Below are positions 1-6,790 of a DNA stretch of 9,836 nucleotides, piece by piece. Where the stretch lies: contig DRJJ01000245.1 of NCBI GenBank assembly GCA_011052255.1, positions 1-9,836 of the forward strand, read 5' to 3'. Position numbers and translations under genes: made by a program. Each line of letters starts with the position of its first letter. Within the stretch, counting starts at the first letter, position 1. The notes beneath the pieces were generated by a model that ran no database searches, was not told the DNA's origin, and worked only from the letters and a program-made list of their open reading frames with translations. This stretch comes from Gammaproteobacteria bacterium (GTDB lineage: Bacteria > Pseudomonadota > Gammaproteobacteria > DRJJ01).

Positions 1-221
1 AGGCCTTGCTGCTTGATGTGATCGAAGATGATCATTCTCTGTTTTTGCGTTACGATGAAATCCGTTATGCATGGGAGATTGTTGATCCTATCCTCAGGGT
101 CTGGTCAACCGAGCGGGATTTCATACATACCTATCCCTCAGGTAGCTGGGGCCCGGTAGAAAGCAACCGTATATTTGACCGCCCGGACCAGAACTGGCGT
201 AATACCGGGCCGAGAGCATAA
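1..221 (+). CDS. zwf: Glucose-6-phosphate dehydrogenase, C-terminal end (partial)
   Basis: Only the last 72 codons are present and the gene begins before the window. The reading frame is open from base 3 and stops at TAA 219-221. The translation carries the conserved G6PD C-terminal pattern: DEIRYAWEIVDPIL, then a tryptophan-containing spacer, then TYPSGSWGP, which matches the family's YxxGSWGP block near the C-terminus. The enzyme oxidises glucose-6-phosphate to 6-phosphogluconolactone with NAD(P)+ in the cytoplasm and so feeds the oxidative pentose phosphate and/or Entner-Doudoroff pathways. The substrate of the next step is handled by pgl, which lies about 5.8 kb away on the opposite strand and is not directly adjacent. 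The catalytic and coenzyme-binding domains are outside the window, so their integrity cannot be judged. Confidence 0.93.
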   Translation, partial: ALLLDVIEDDHSLFLRYDEIRYAWEIVDPILRVWSTERDFIHTYPSGSWGPVESNRIFDRPDQNWRNTGPRA

Positions 222-254
222 CGGGCCTGATCATTTACTTACTATAGCTACCGT

Positions 255-280
255 AAGCCTGTCCCAAGGGGCAGGTGCTT
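255..280 (+). other. Imperfect hairpin after zwf
   Basis: AAGCCTGTCCC and GGGGCAGGTGCTT can pair around a short loop, with a two-base bulge and one G-T wobble. The hairpin sits 34 bases after the zwf stop, so it could end or stabilise the zwf transcript. No T-run follows, so it is not a canonical intrinsic terminator. Confidence 0.25.
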
Positions 281-292
281 AAATCAGTAATG

Positions 293-334
293 TTGATCTG
301 GATCATTGCCTGCCTGATTTGGCAGAACGATATT
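293..334 (+). promoter_or_regulatory. Candidate FNR/ANR-type activated promoter of petA
   Basis: TTGATCTGGATCAT (293-306) matches the FNR/ANR consensus TTGAT-N4-ATCAA at 9 of 10 defined positions; only the last base differs. The hexamer GATATT (329-334) agrees with the TATAAT -10 box at 4 of 6 positions. If it is the -10, transcription would start near base 341 and the FNR-type site would be centred at -41.5, the class II activator position where it replaces the -35 box. The petA start lies about 60 bases further downstream, with SD AGGAG at 391-395. The match and spacing are seen in the sequence. Oxygen or redox control of petA is inference. Confidence 0.55.
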
Positions 335-401
335 CAGATCTGGAAGTCGAATAAACAGGTGGATACATGTATTCATATTCAGGGAGGCACAGGAGCTAAA
401 A

Positions 402-1016
402 ATGCACTATGAAAGTACTATGGGTGAGATAAATCTTAAGCGTAGAAAAATGCTGGTGGCGGGTGCTACCGTCGTGGGAGGTATTGGCCTGGCGGCCGTA
501 GCGATACCTTTCATCAAGTATATGGAACCTAGTGACAGAGCCCGTAATGCAGGCGCGCCAGTTACGGTAGACATCAGTAAACTGGAGCCTGGGCAGCAGA
601 TTACAGTAGGTTGGCGTGGTCAACCGATCTGGTTCTTGCGTCGAACAGATGAAATGCTGAAAACCATGACACTTGAGAAGCACCTGGCTAAACTGCGAGA
701 TCCGGATTCCGAAGTAGAAACACAACAGCCTGCCTATGCTAAAAATGCAACGCGTAGTATCCACAAGGAACATCTGGTTGTAATCGGGATCTGTACACAT
801 CTGGGCTGTGTGCCTACTTACCGCCCGGATATGGCCCCTGAAGATCTTGGGCCTGAGTGGGATGGGGGCTATTTCTGTCCGTGCCATGGCTCGCGGTTTG
901 ATCTGGCAGGCAGAGTGTATCAGGGTGTTCCGGCACCCACCAATCTTGTTGTTCCGCCCTATCGGTATATAACCGATACGGTGATAGAAATAGGGGTGTC
1001 AGCAAAAGCCAGCTAA
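402..1016 (+). CDS. petA: Ubiquinol-cytochrome c reductase, Rieske iron-sulfur subunit
   Basis: This 204-residue protein is the Rieske 2Fe-2S subunit of cytochrome bc1 (complex III), which takes an electron from ubiquinol and passes it to cytochrome c1. The cluster-binding boxes are CTHLGC (131-136) and CPCHGS (159-164). C131, H133, C159 and H162 are the expected ligands, and C136/C161 the expected disulfide. A twin-arginine pair (R14-R15) precedes a hydrophobic segment at about 18-38, giving a Tat-type uncleaved N-terminal anchor with the Rieske domain outside the membrane. Length and motifs are those of proteobacterial bc1 Rieske proteins. ATG 402 is preferred over ATG 420 because AGGAG (391-395) stands six bases before it. 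petB and petC, which normally follow, are absent here; the next gene encodes a YHS protein. The subunit may serve a bc1 complex encoded elsewhere. Confidence 0.96.
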   Translation: MHYESTMGEINLKRRKMLVAGATVVGGIGLAAVAIPFIKYMEPSDRARNAGAPVTVDISKLEPGQQITVGWRGQPIWFLRRTDEMLKTMTLEKHLAKLRDPDSEVETQQPAYAKNATRSIHKEHLVVIGICTHLGCVPTYRPDMAPEDLGPEWDGGYFCPCHGSRFDLAGRVYQGVPAPTNLVVPPYRYITDTVIEIGVSAKAS

Positions 1017-1032
1017 GGTTCGGGATAAAAAC

Positions 1033-1119
1033 ATGGGAAAGGCGTACTCGATATCTGCATCTGCGCTACGGGTCAGTCTGGTGTTGTCCCTGTTCATGGT
1101 AAATATACATGCCGCATGA
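1033..1119 (+). pseudogene. Short signal-peptide-like ORF, possibly a frameshifted secreted peptide
   Basis: An ATG at 1033 opens a 28-codon frame ending at TGA 1117. Its product looks like a secretion signal: a basic start (MGK), a hydrophobic core (VSLVLSLFMV) and a small-residue end (HAA). The base after GCA 1114-1116 is a T; reading past it continues as EWTLNDIAQADRMQVDRDG (1118-1174) in the +1 frame, ending at TAA 1181-1183 and overlapping the start of the next gene. A single-base change could therefore have split a secreted peptide of about 49 residues. A weak SD-like CGGGA lies at 1021-1025. I do not recognise the family. It could also be chance, since short hydrophobic ORFs occur in intergenic DNA. 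Confidence 0.25.
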
Positions 1120-1175
1120 GTGGACATTGAATGACATCGCCCAGGCGGACCGCATGCAGGTAGATCGAGACGGGT

Positions 1176-1673
1176 ATGAATAAAGAGTCGACAACAGTCA
1201 TTTGCCCGGTATGTGAGATGTCGGTTACGGCCGACGATTTGCAGATATCACATCAGGGCATGAATTTTTATTTTTGTTCTGCGCAATGTAAAGACCGTTT
1301 CAGGGCGAATCCACATTTGTATATTGGCAGCGCAGGGCATCCATCGGTTAAACAGCATGGTGATGTGGTTTTGAAACAGCGCAGTCTGTTGCTGGATGAA
1401 TCATTGTCGTCGGTGCAGGCCGAACAATTATCAAGCGTTTTGCGCAGCCTGATGGGAATCAGGAAAATACATATCGAGGGAGACCGGATACAAATTATCT
1501 ATGACCTGTTGCAGGTGACAGTGCAGCAGATTGAACAGGCCATTGAGCAGGCAGGAGACCACCTTGGCCATGGGGTGAGTAGCATGCTGAAAAGGTCTTT
1601 TGTTCACTACCTGGAAGAGACGGAGCTGAACAATCTTGAGCAACAGGCGGACAACAGTAAACATTGCCATTGA
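1176..1673 (+). CDS. YHS-domain protein with degenerate HMA-like second domain
   Basis: This is a 165-residue cytoplasmic-type protein with no signal peptide or membrane span. Residues 8-50 form a YHS (TRASH-like) metal-binding domain: C10-P-V-C13-E-M, then FYFC34-SAQ-C38 and a DRF followed by an NPHLY ending. Such domains bind soft metals such as copper and occur alone or fused to metal transporters. Residues about 64-127 resemble the ferredoxin-like HMA fold (RSLMGIRKIHIEGDRIQI, then QQIEQAIEQAG), but the metal-binding CxxC of true HMA domains is missing (SLSSVQAEQL at that place). The C-terminal tail is rich in charged residues and ends in HCH, another possible metal ligand. ATG 1176 is the only good start after an in-frame stop at 1161; the SD (GAGACGG) is weak. 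A metal sensing or handling role is inferred from the family. Confidence 0.72.
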   Translation: MNKESTTVICPVCEMSVTADDLQISHQGMNFYFCSAQCKDRFRANPHLYIGSAGHPSVKQHGDVVLKQRSLLLDESLSSVQAEQLSSVLRSLMGIRKIHIEGDRIQIIYDLLQVTVQQIEQAIEQAGDHLGHGVSSMLKRSFVHYLEETELNNLEQQADNSKHCH

Positions 1674-2667
1674 TCCGGTTGTTCTGTGGACAGGCCAGAC
1701 CAGCTGTCATGATGGTGATGGTAAGGAAATAGATTGTACCGATAGTGGACAGGATGCCGAATATAAAAATGGCCGGGCCTGGCAGACCCCGCGTTTTGAG
1801 CCAGATGACGATATTGTTTATGACCGTCTCACCGGACTGCACTGGTCTCGTGTCGCCAACTTCGCTGAATTTCCACTGACCTGGGTAGAGGCGCTGGTAT
1901 TTGTGCAGCAGATGAATGCCGATAGCAGTCTGGGTTATTCAGACTGGCATATGCCAAACCGTAGAGAATTGCGCAGTCTACTGGACCTGCAGATGCGCAA
2001 GCCTGCGCTGCCCGAGGGTCATCCCTTCACTGAAGTCTTCCTGAGCTGGTACTGGACCTCTACCACGGCTGCGATTAGTCCATCACATGCCTGGACTGTT
2101 CACATGGACGGTGCGCGCATGTTCTACGGCGGCAAGGACCAGTCTTTTTTACTCTGGCCGGTGCGGGGTAATGCCGATACCGTTCTGCCGGTAACAGGCC
2201 AGCATGTGTGCTATAACGATCTGGGTGAGCAGATAGCCTGCGAGCATTCAGGACAGGATGGGGAATACGGTCTTGGTATAGTCTGGCCGGAACCACGATT
2301 CATTGTAACGGATACAGGCGTGTCAGACCGGTTGACGGGACTGTGCTGGCATGATAACGCTAATCTAACGGGTGTAACAGTAACCTGGCAGCAGGCGCTG
2401 GATGCGATAGCCCACCTGAATCGACAGGATAAACGACACAAGTGGCGCTTACCCAACATCAACGAACTGGAATCGCTGGTAGACTGCAGCCAGTCCAGAC
2501 CAGCCTTACCGAAAGCCTTTCCGCTTGAGGATGTACGTGAAACATACTGGTCATCGACGACCAGCTTGTTTGAGCCAGACTGGGCATGGGCATTGTATAT
2601 GGAAAAAGGAGCGACAGGAGTAGGGCAGAAAAAAGACCCTCATTTTTATGTCTGGCCAGTGTGCTGA
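1636..2667 (+). CDS. Double DUF1566 (Lcl_C) domain protein, non-ATG start
   Basis: The frame encodes two tandem Lcl_C/DUF1566 units, at about residues 16-160 and 183-343. Each has a Cys pair (C24/C34 and C192/C202), GQDxEY, DRLTGLxW, a WHMPNRREL or WRLPNINEL box with SLxD, YWxSTT, a buried AW, and a final WPV. The domain is related to a C-terminal region of Legionella collagen-like proteins, is usually exported, and has no settled biochemical role. Here no signal peptide can be found and no ATG precedes residue 90. The only usual start is TTG 1636 (GGAG at 1622-1625 is a possible SD); CTG 1684 or ATT 1663 are alternatives. The gene overlaps the YHS gene by up to 38 bases in another frame, so translational coupling is likely. 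Loss of an original N-terminus by deletion is possible. The identity is firm; the start is not. Confidence 0.78.
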   Translation: MSNRRTTVNIAIDPVVLWTGQTSCHDGDGKEIDCTDSGQDAEYKNGRAWQTPRFEPDDDIVYDRLTGLHWSRVANFAEFPLTWVEALVFVQQMNADSSLGYSDWHMPNRRELRSLLDLQMRKPALPEGHPFTEVFLSWYWTSTTAAISPSHAWTVHMDGARMFYGGKDQSFLLWPVRGNADTVLPVTGQHVCYNDLGEQIACEHSGQDGEYGLGIVWPEPRFIVTDTGVSDRLTGLCWHDNANLTGVTVTWQQALDAIAHLNRQDKRHKWRLPNINELESLVDCSQSRPALPKAFPLEDVRETYWSSTTSLFEPDWAWALYMEKGATGVGQKKDPHFYVWPVC

Positions 2668-2690
2668 CTACTCAGTGTTCGCCTGAGTAG
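2668..2690. terminator. Hairpin between convergent genes (terminator-like)
   Basis: CTACTCAG (2668-2675) and CTGAGTAG (2683-2690) form a perfect 8-bp stem around a 7-base loop. It begins directly after the DUF1566 stop codon and covers the stop and last codons of the convergent solute-binding protein gene. The placement suggests a shared bidirectional terminator. Neither strand shows a T-run after the stem and GC content is modest, so intrinsic termination would be weak. Confidence 0.38.
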
Positions 2691-3403
2691 AGCGTTAGGG
2701 ATTCCCGGACAATCCTGTTATAGGTGCCGTCCTGTTTCATTTCTTTCAGAACCCTGACCAGTTCAGGAACCAGGGTCTTGTGCTTTTTATGCAAATACAT
2801 ATACATTGCCCTGGTTTCCAGCGGTGGATCGATCACGTGTATATCGTCAGAATGCCTGTTTCGGATCAGGGCCAGGCCTCTATACCGTTCGTAGATAATC
2901 AGGTCTGTTCTGTTTTTGTCCAGCAGGGTGAACAACTGGTTTGCTGATTTGACTTTAGTTAAGGTTGATTCTTTCGGGATATTTGTTTCGAGTATCTTCC
3001 AGCCATTAATGATCGACACGACATAGGGCTTGAGGCTGTCCCAGCCGTTATCGATTTTTATATCCTGCTTGCTGAAGGCCACAAAGTCCCAGTCCATGAT
3101 TTTTTCATTAACTCTAATCAGGTTGGGGTAGGTTTTCTCCAGCCCGGCGATGCGGAGGGCATCACCATCGACAATGCCTGCATTGGCATTCTGTAATCCG
3201 CGCTCGGCCGGGAACTGTACATTTTCCAGGGTGTATCCTAGTCTGCGTAAGGCTTCTTTTTCTATTCGGGCTATAAATCCTGACTGGTTGTTGCCGGTCT
3301 GTGCCGGGTGGGGGGGCGTGTTAAGGATCAGTATTGCTTCAGACCAGGCCTGTGTAAAGAGTAAAAAGAAGAGTATTACTGCGAAGCCCGCTTGTCTATG
3401 CAC
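2672..3403 (-). CDS. Periplasmic solute-binding protein, SBP_bac_3-like (solitary)
   Basis: The product has 243 residues. An N-terminal signal peptide (basic start, then AVILFFLLFTQAW, cleavage near residue 20-22) sends it to the periplasm. The mature part resembles family-3 amino-acid-type binding proteins. The segment FPAERGLQNANAGIVDGDALR and the following GLEKTYPNLIRV are typical of the solitary members often found beside sensor kinases or cyclic-di-GMP genes rather than beside a transporter. No permease or ATPase gene is nearby. The start is GTG at 3403-3401 with a good SD (AAGGA at 3416-3412, 8 bases before it), and an in-frame stop just upstream excludes a longer form. It is divergent from the histidine kinase across a 322-bp intergenic region and converges on the DUF1566 gene with four bases between stops. 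The ligand cannot be told from sequence; a sensing role is inference. Confidence 0.8.
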   Translation of the reverse strand: MHRQAGFAVILFFLLFTQAWSEAILILNTPPHPAQTGNNQSGFIARIEKEALRRLGYTLENVQFPAERGLQNANAGIVDGDALRIAGLEKTYPNLIRVNEKIMDWDFVAFSKQDIKIDNGWDSLKPYVVSIINGWKILETNIPKESTLTKVKSANQLFTLLDKNRTDLIIYERYRGLALIRNRHSDDIHVIDPPLETRAMYMYLHKKHKTLVPELVRVLKEMKQDGTYNRIVRESLTLYSGEH

Positions 3404-3725
3404 ACATAATGTCCTTCAGGCCAGAATAGCATATAGTATAGTAGTATAGGCATACTCGCCATTCAGAGCCAGTGATTAAGGTTTAAGACCTTTTAGTCGT
3501 TACCCTGAACGAGGAGGCTTCGCAAGAAGCAGTGGGTTAATATTGTCCTGACGGCGGCTTTGTCTTACGACTAAGAATGGTGATGAGGGCTGGTGTGGGC
3601 GTGTTTGGCCAGAGAGGAGTGATTTATTTTTAGCTGTCGGCTACAATTCAGAATGGTTATTTTGATGTACGCTTTCAATTCATTGCATTCTATAGAGTGA
3701 AGCAGAGTGGGTATAAGGAATTAAA
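3404..3725. promoter_or_regulatory. Divergent intergenic region with inverted repeats
   Basis: This 322-bp gap must hold the promoters of both the binding-protein gene (leftward) and the kinase gene (rightward). Close to the leftward gene lies an AT-rich run with three TATAG(T/G) units (3434-3449) that could supply a -10 box for it. Further along are AAGGT/ACCTT (3478-3482/3488-3492), a GCTTC-GCAA-GAAGC tetraloop hairpin (3517-3530), and an outer pair TTAGTCGT (3493-3500) with ACGACTAA (3567-3574). The kinase start is served by SD AAGGA (3715-3719). I see no coding frame with family features and no clear sigma-70 pair for the kinase. Confidence 0.4.
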
Positions 3726-6020
3726 ATGATAAAGGAGAGCAGCCGCCTCGCAAAACGACTCATTCTACACCTTATATTGTTCAGCTCACTGGTGACCCTG
3801 GTCCTGACCCTGTTTCAGTTGTACACAGAGTATCGTGGTGATGTGAATGAGATCGACGAGGATCTCTCGCAGATCCAGACGGTGTTTATGCAGAGCCTGA
3901 CTGAAGCGGTCTGGATTGCTGACCTCAGTCAGGTGCGGACATTACTTGATGGTTTGCGCAAGATGCGTGATATCCGGTATGCCGAAGTACGAGTTGATGG
4001 AAAAATATACCAGAAAAGCGGTGAGCCGCTCGAAAATAATATAATCCCGCTCAAACATAAAATAGTCTATTCCTATAAAGATCAGCAGATCGTGATTGGT
4101 GAACTAACCGTACAGGCCAGTCTTGATGATGTGTACAGGCGACTGGAAAAGCAGGCAGGTGTAATGCTGGTTTCCAATGCCTTTATGACATTTATTGTTG
4201 CCTTGTTCATTTATTACCTGTTCAAAAACCTGGTGACCAGGCATCTGGATACCATAACGGATTTTGTCAGTAGCCCTGATGTGATGGATACCAGTAAGGA
4301 GCTGAGACTGGATCGCTCACATACCGAGCAAGATGAGCTGAATGTACTGGTCGCATCAATAAATGACATGAGGGGCAGGCTGGAAAAAACAGTTTCTGAC
4401 TTACAGCAGAGTGAGCAGCGATTCGCTGTCTTATCGCGTGTTGTACCGGTGGGTATTTATCTGACCGATGAACAGGGTAAGTGCTTATATGTTAATGAGC
4501 ACTGGCGTGAACTATCGGGAATGAGCCTGGAGCAGGCTTTGGGCGATGGATGGTCAAATGCAATACACCCGGATGATCGTGATGCAGTGTATGCTGTATG
4601 GCGTCATGCTGTTGAAACTCACACGCCCTATCAGCTGGAATTCAGATTTCGAGATTCTGATGGGCGTGTCGCCTGGGTCCTGGCTCAGTCTGCAGCACAG
4701 CTTGATGCTGACGGTTCGATTATAGGCTATGTGGGCAGTGTTACCGATATTACTACCTCAAAGGAATCAGAAAATGCAATGCGACAAATTGCAGAGGGTG
4801 TTTCAGGTGAATCAGGAGAGGATTTCTTCCAGAAGCTGGTAGATAATCTGGCTGCCCTGTTTGATGCCGAGTATTGTTTTATTGGCCTGGTCGACGAGAT
4901 GGAACAGGACAAGATCAATACCTTTGTTTTTAGCCACAAGGGAGAGGTGGCAGAAAACTTCTCATGTAAATTAACCGGGACACCTTGTGGCGAGGTTGTC
5001 GGGAAATATACCCGGGCATTCCCGAAAAATGTACAGTCGGAGTTTCCGGACGAGCCCCGCCTGGGTGAGATGGGTGTTGAGAGCTATATTGGCGCGCCGT
5101 TATTTGACAGTGCTGGTAACGCAATTGGTTTACTGGTGTTGATGGATGTGGTGCCGATGCAGAACGTAGATCAGGTTAAACCGGTGCTGGAAATATTTGC
5201 CACCAGGGTGGCGGTTGAAATAGAGCGCCTGAATGTGTTGCGTACCTTACAACAGCAGCATGACAGGCTTGAGGAGCTGGTTGCAGAGCGTACCGATGAA
5301 CTGATTCTGAGTAACAAGGAACTGGAGTCCTTCAGTTATTCCATATCACATGATTTACGTGCACCCTTGCGCGCGCTGGATGGATTCAGTCATGCGCTGA
5401 TGGACGATTACAGGAATACGATGGACGCCGACGGGCTGGGCTTTTTGCAGCGTATTCGTGATGCCTCGCAAAGAATGTCTGGCATGATTGATGGGCTACT
5501 CGATTTATCCCGGATATCACGCAAGGAGCTGGAAAGAAAGGAAGTAAAACTGGATACTCTGGCCGGGCAGGTTGTGCATCGCCTGGCTGAACAGGAGCCG
5601 GAGCGCAGCGTTGATATTCATATACAGCCTGGTATAACAGCAGTAGGTGACGGGAACCTGATTGAGATGGTGCTGGAAAACCTGCTTGGTAATGCGTGGA
5701 AATACACGGCAACGACAACGGATGCCAAAATCGAATTTGGATCACACGTTGAAGGTGAACAAACTGTCTATTATGTCAGGGACAATGGTGTCGGTTTTGA
5801 TATGCAATATGCGGGCAAGTTGTTTGGGGCTTTTCAGCGTTTGCATGGCAAGGAGTTTTCCGGTACAGGCATTGGTCTGGCAACAGTGGAGCGCATCATT
5901 CGTCGTCATGGTGGGAAAATATGGGCGCAGTCCGAGCCAGGACAAGGGGCAGAGTTTTATTTCACACTCAGTGGTAACAAGATTGGACGACTGGCTGCTC
6001 CTGGTTTGAATACGGCCTGA
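3726..6020 (+). CDS. Membrane sensor histidine kinase with PAS and GAF domains
   Basis: The 764-residue protein has the following order: TM1 (12-32), a periplasmic sensor of about 110 residues (34-143), TM2 (146-166), a HAMP-like linker (167-220), PAS/PAC (about 232-345), GAF (about 352-502), a short coiled coil, HisKA with the phospho-acceptor in SISHDLRAPLR (H542), and HATPase_c with N box ENLLGNAWKYT (N656), G1 DNGVGFD (686-692), F box LFGAFQRLH and G2 GTGIGLA (713-719). All catalytic boxes are intact, so it should autophosphorylate. The kinase core resembles the phytochrome-like HPK group. The periplasmic region is CHASE-like, though I cannot assign the subtype. There is no receiver domain and no response regulator gene in the window. 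ATG 3726 has a well-spaced SD. The divergent periplasmic binding protein could be its partner. The signal sensed by PAS and GAF is unknown. Confidence 0.93.
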   Translation: MIKESSRLAKRLILHLILFSSLVTLVLTLFQLYTEYRGDVNEIDEDLSQIQTVFMQSLTEAVWIADLSQVRTLLDGLRKMRDIRYAEVRVDGKIYQKSGEPLENNIIPLKHKIVYSYKDQQIVIGELTVQASLDDVYRRLEKQAGVMLVSNAFMTFIVALFIYYLFKNLVTRHLDTITDFVSSPDVMDTSKELRLDRSHTEQDELNVLVASINDMRGRLEKTVSDLQQSEQRFAVLSRVVPVGIYLTDEQGKCLYVNEHWRELSGMSLEQALGDGWSNAIHPDDRDAVYAVWRHAVETHTPYQLEFRFRDSDGRVAWVLAQSAAQLDADGSIIGYVGSVTDITTSKESENAMRQIAEGVSGESGEDFFQKLVDNLAALFDAEYCFIGLVDEMEQDKINTFVFSHKGEVAENFSCKLTGTPCGEVVGKYTRAFPKNVQSEFPDEPRLGEMGVESYIGAPLFDSAGNAIGLLVLMDVVPMQNVDQVKPVLEIFATRVAVEIERLNVLRTLQQQHDRLEELVAERTDELILSNKELESFSYSISHDLRAPLRALDGFSHALMDDYRNTMDADGLGFLQRIRDASQRMSGMIDGLLDLSRISRKELERKEVKLDTLAGQVVHRLAEQEPERSVDIHIQPGITAVGDGNLIEMVLENLLGNAWKYTATTTDAKIEFGSHVEGEQTVYYVRDNGVGFDMQYAGKLFGAFQRLHGKEFSGTGIGLATVERIIRRHGGKIWAQSEPGQGAEFYFTLSGNKIGRLAAPGLNTA

Positions 6021-6043
6021 TCGGTTTTCTCCAGTTGTTTGTC

Positions 6044-6790
6044 TTACTTGCCTGGCAGCTTCTGTGCGGCTTCTGCATCGATTAACCATTCCACGCTACC
6101 TGTTGGGTGTAAATTCGCTACAGGATAATCATGTTTGTCTGTATTCTGACCGAACAGGTCATAGACTACCTGTTGTTTGGAGGCACCACTGACCAGTATC
6201 AGTAAATGACGGGCATGATTGAGCACGGGATAGGTCAGACTGATACGCCAGCTGCTTTTATCAGCCAGATAGACTGCCGCGACTGGACGCTTGTATTCCA
6301 GCAGTATGGGTGTGCCGGGGAATAACGAGGCGGTATGTCCATCTGGACCAATCCCCAGCAAGATCAGATCAAAGATGGGTACGCCCGCTTTGGTTGAAAC
6401 CAGCTGAGTCATCAGTGTGTCGGCATAGCGTTGTGCACATTCCTCAAAATCATCACAGTCGGTTGGTATCGGGTGGATGTTAGCAGCAGGTATGGCGATG
6501 TGGTCGAGTAAGGTCTGCCGCGCCATGCGGTAGTTACTGTCAGGGTGATCGGTTGGTACCATACGTTCATCACCAAAATAGATATGCACCATATGCCAGT
6601 TTATTGTCTGGGCCGAGACATGCGTTACCAGAGCGCTGTACAGCCTTGCAGGCGTACTGCCACCAGACAGGGCAACATGGAACTGACCGTACGCATGGGT
6701 TGCTGCTCTGTACTGAGCAACAAAATACAGTAAGGCCCTTTCGATCAGACTGTCATTATCAGGACAAATTATAGGTATATTGTCTGGCAT
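6044..6790 (-). CDS. pgl: 6-phosphogluconolactonase
   Basis: This cytoplasmic enzyme (DevB/Pgl family) hydrolyses 6-phosphogluconolactone, the zwf product, to 6-phosphogluconate. Clear family motifs are present: LSGGSTP (41-47 from the chosen start), YFGDERMVP followed by DSNYRMA, and LGIGPDGHTASLFPG, which carry the phosphate-binding and catalytic residues. ATG at 6790-6788 gives 248 residues, close to the family norm. The frame stays open to a TTG at 6880, but the extra 30 residues have no family character and no SD, so I prefer the ATG even though its own SD is poor. The gene converges on the kinase gene (23 bases between stops) and diverges from mpl. Its separation from zwf and opposite strand are unusual, since these two are commonly adjacent. 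Confidence 0.93.
   Translation of the reverse strand: MPDNIPIICPDNDSLIERALLYFVAQYRAATHAYGQFHVALSGGSTPARLYSALVTHVSAQTINWHMVHIYFGDERMVPTDHPDSNYRMARQTLLDHIAIPAANIHPIPTDCDDFEECAQRYADTLMTQLVSTKAGVPIFDLILLGIGPDGHTASLFPGTPILLEYKRPVAAVYLADKSSWRISLTYPVLNHARHLLILVSGASKQQVVYDLFGQNTDKHDYPVANLHPTGSVEWLIDAEAAQKLPGK

Noticed and set aside
396..887. Minus-strand open frame of 163 codons opposite petA
   Set aside because: It lies wholly antisense to a clear Rieske gene and shows no family motif or SD; it is a shadow frame.
3150..3449. Plus-strand frame opposite the start of the binding-protein gene
   Set aside because: The minus strand has a signal peptide, good SD and family motifs here; the plus frame has none.
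3491..3574. Integron attC-like site in the divergent intergenic region
   Set aside because: The outer repeat does not fit the RYYYAAC/GTTRRRY core sites, and no integrase or cassette is nearby.
5742..6089. Minus-strand frame antisense to the kinase ATPase domain and reaching into pgl
   Set aside because: It covers well-conserved G1/G2 boxes of the kinase on the other strand and shows no protein features of its own.
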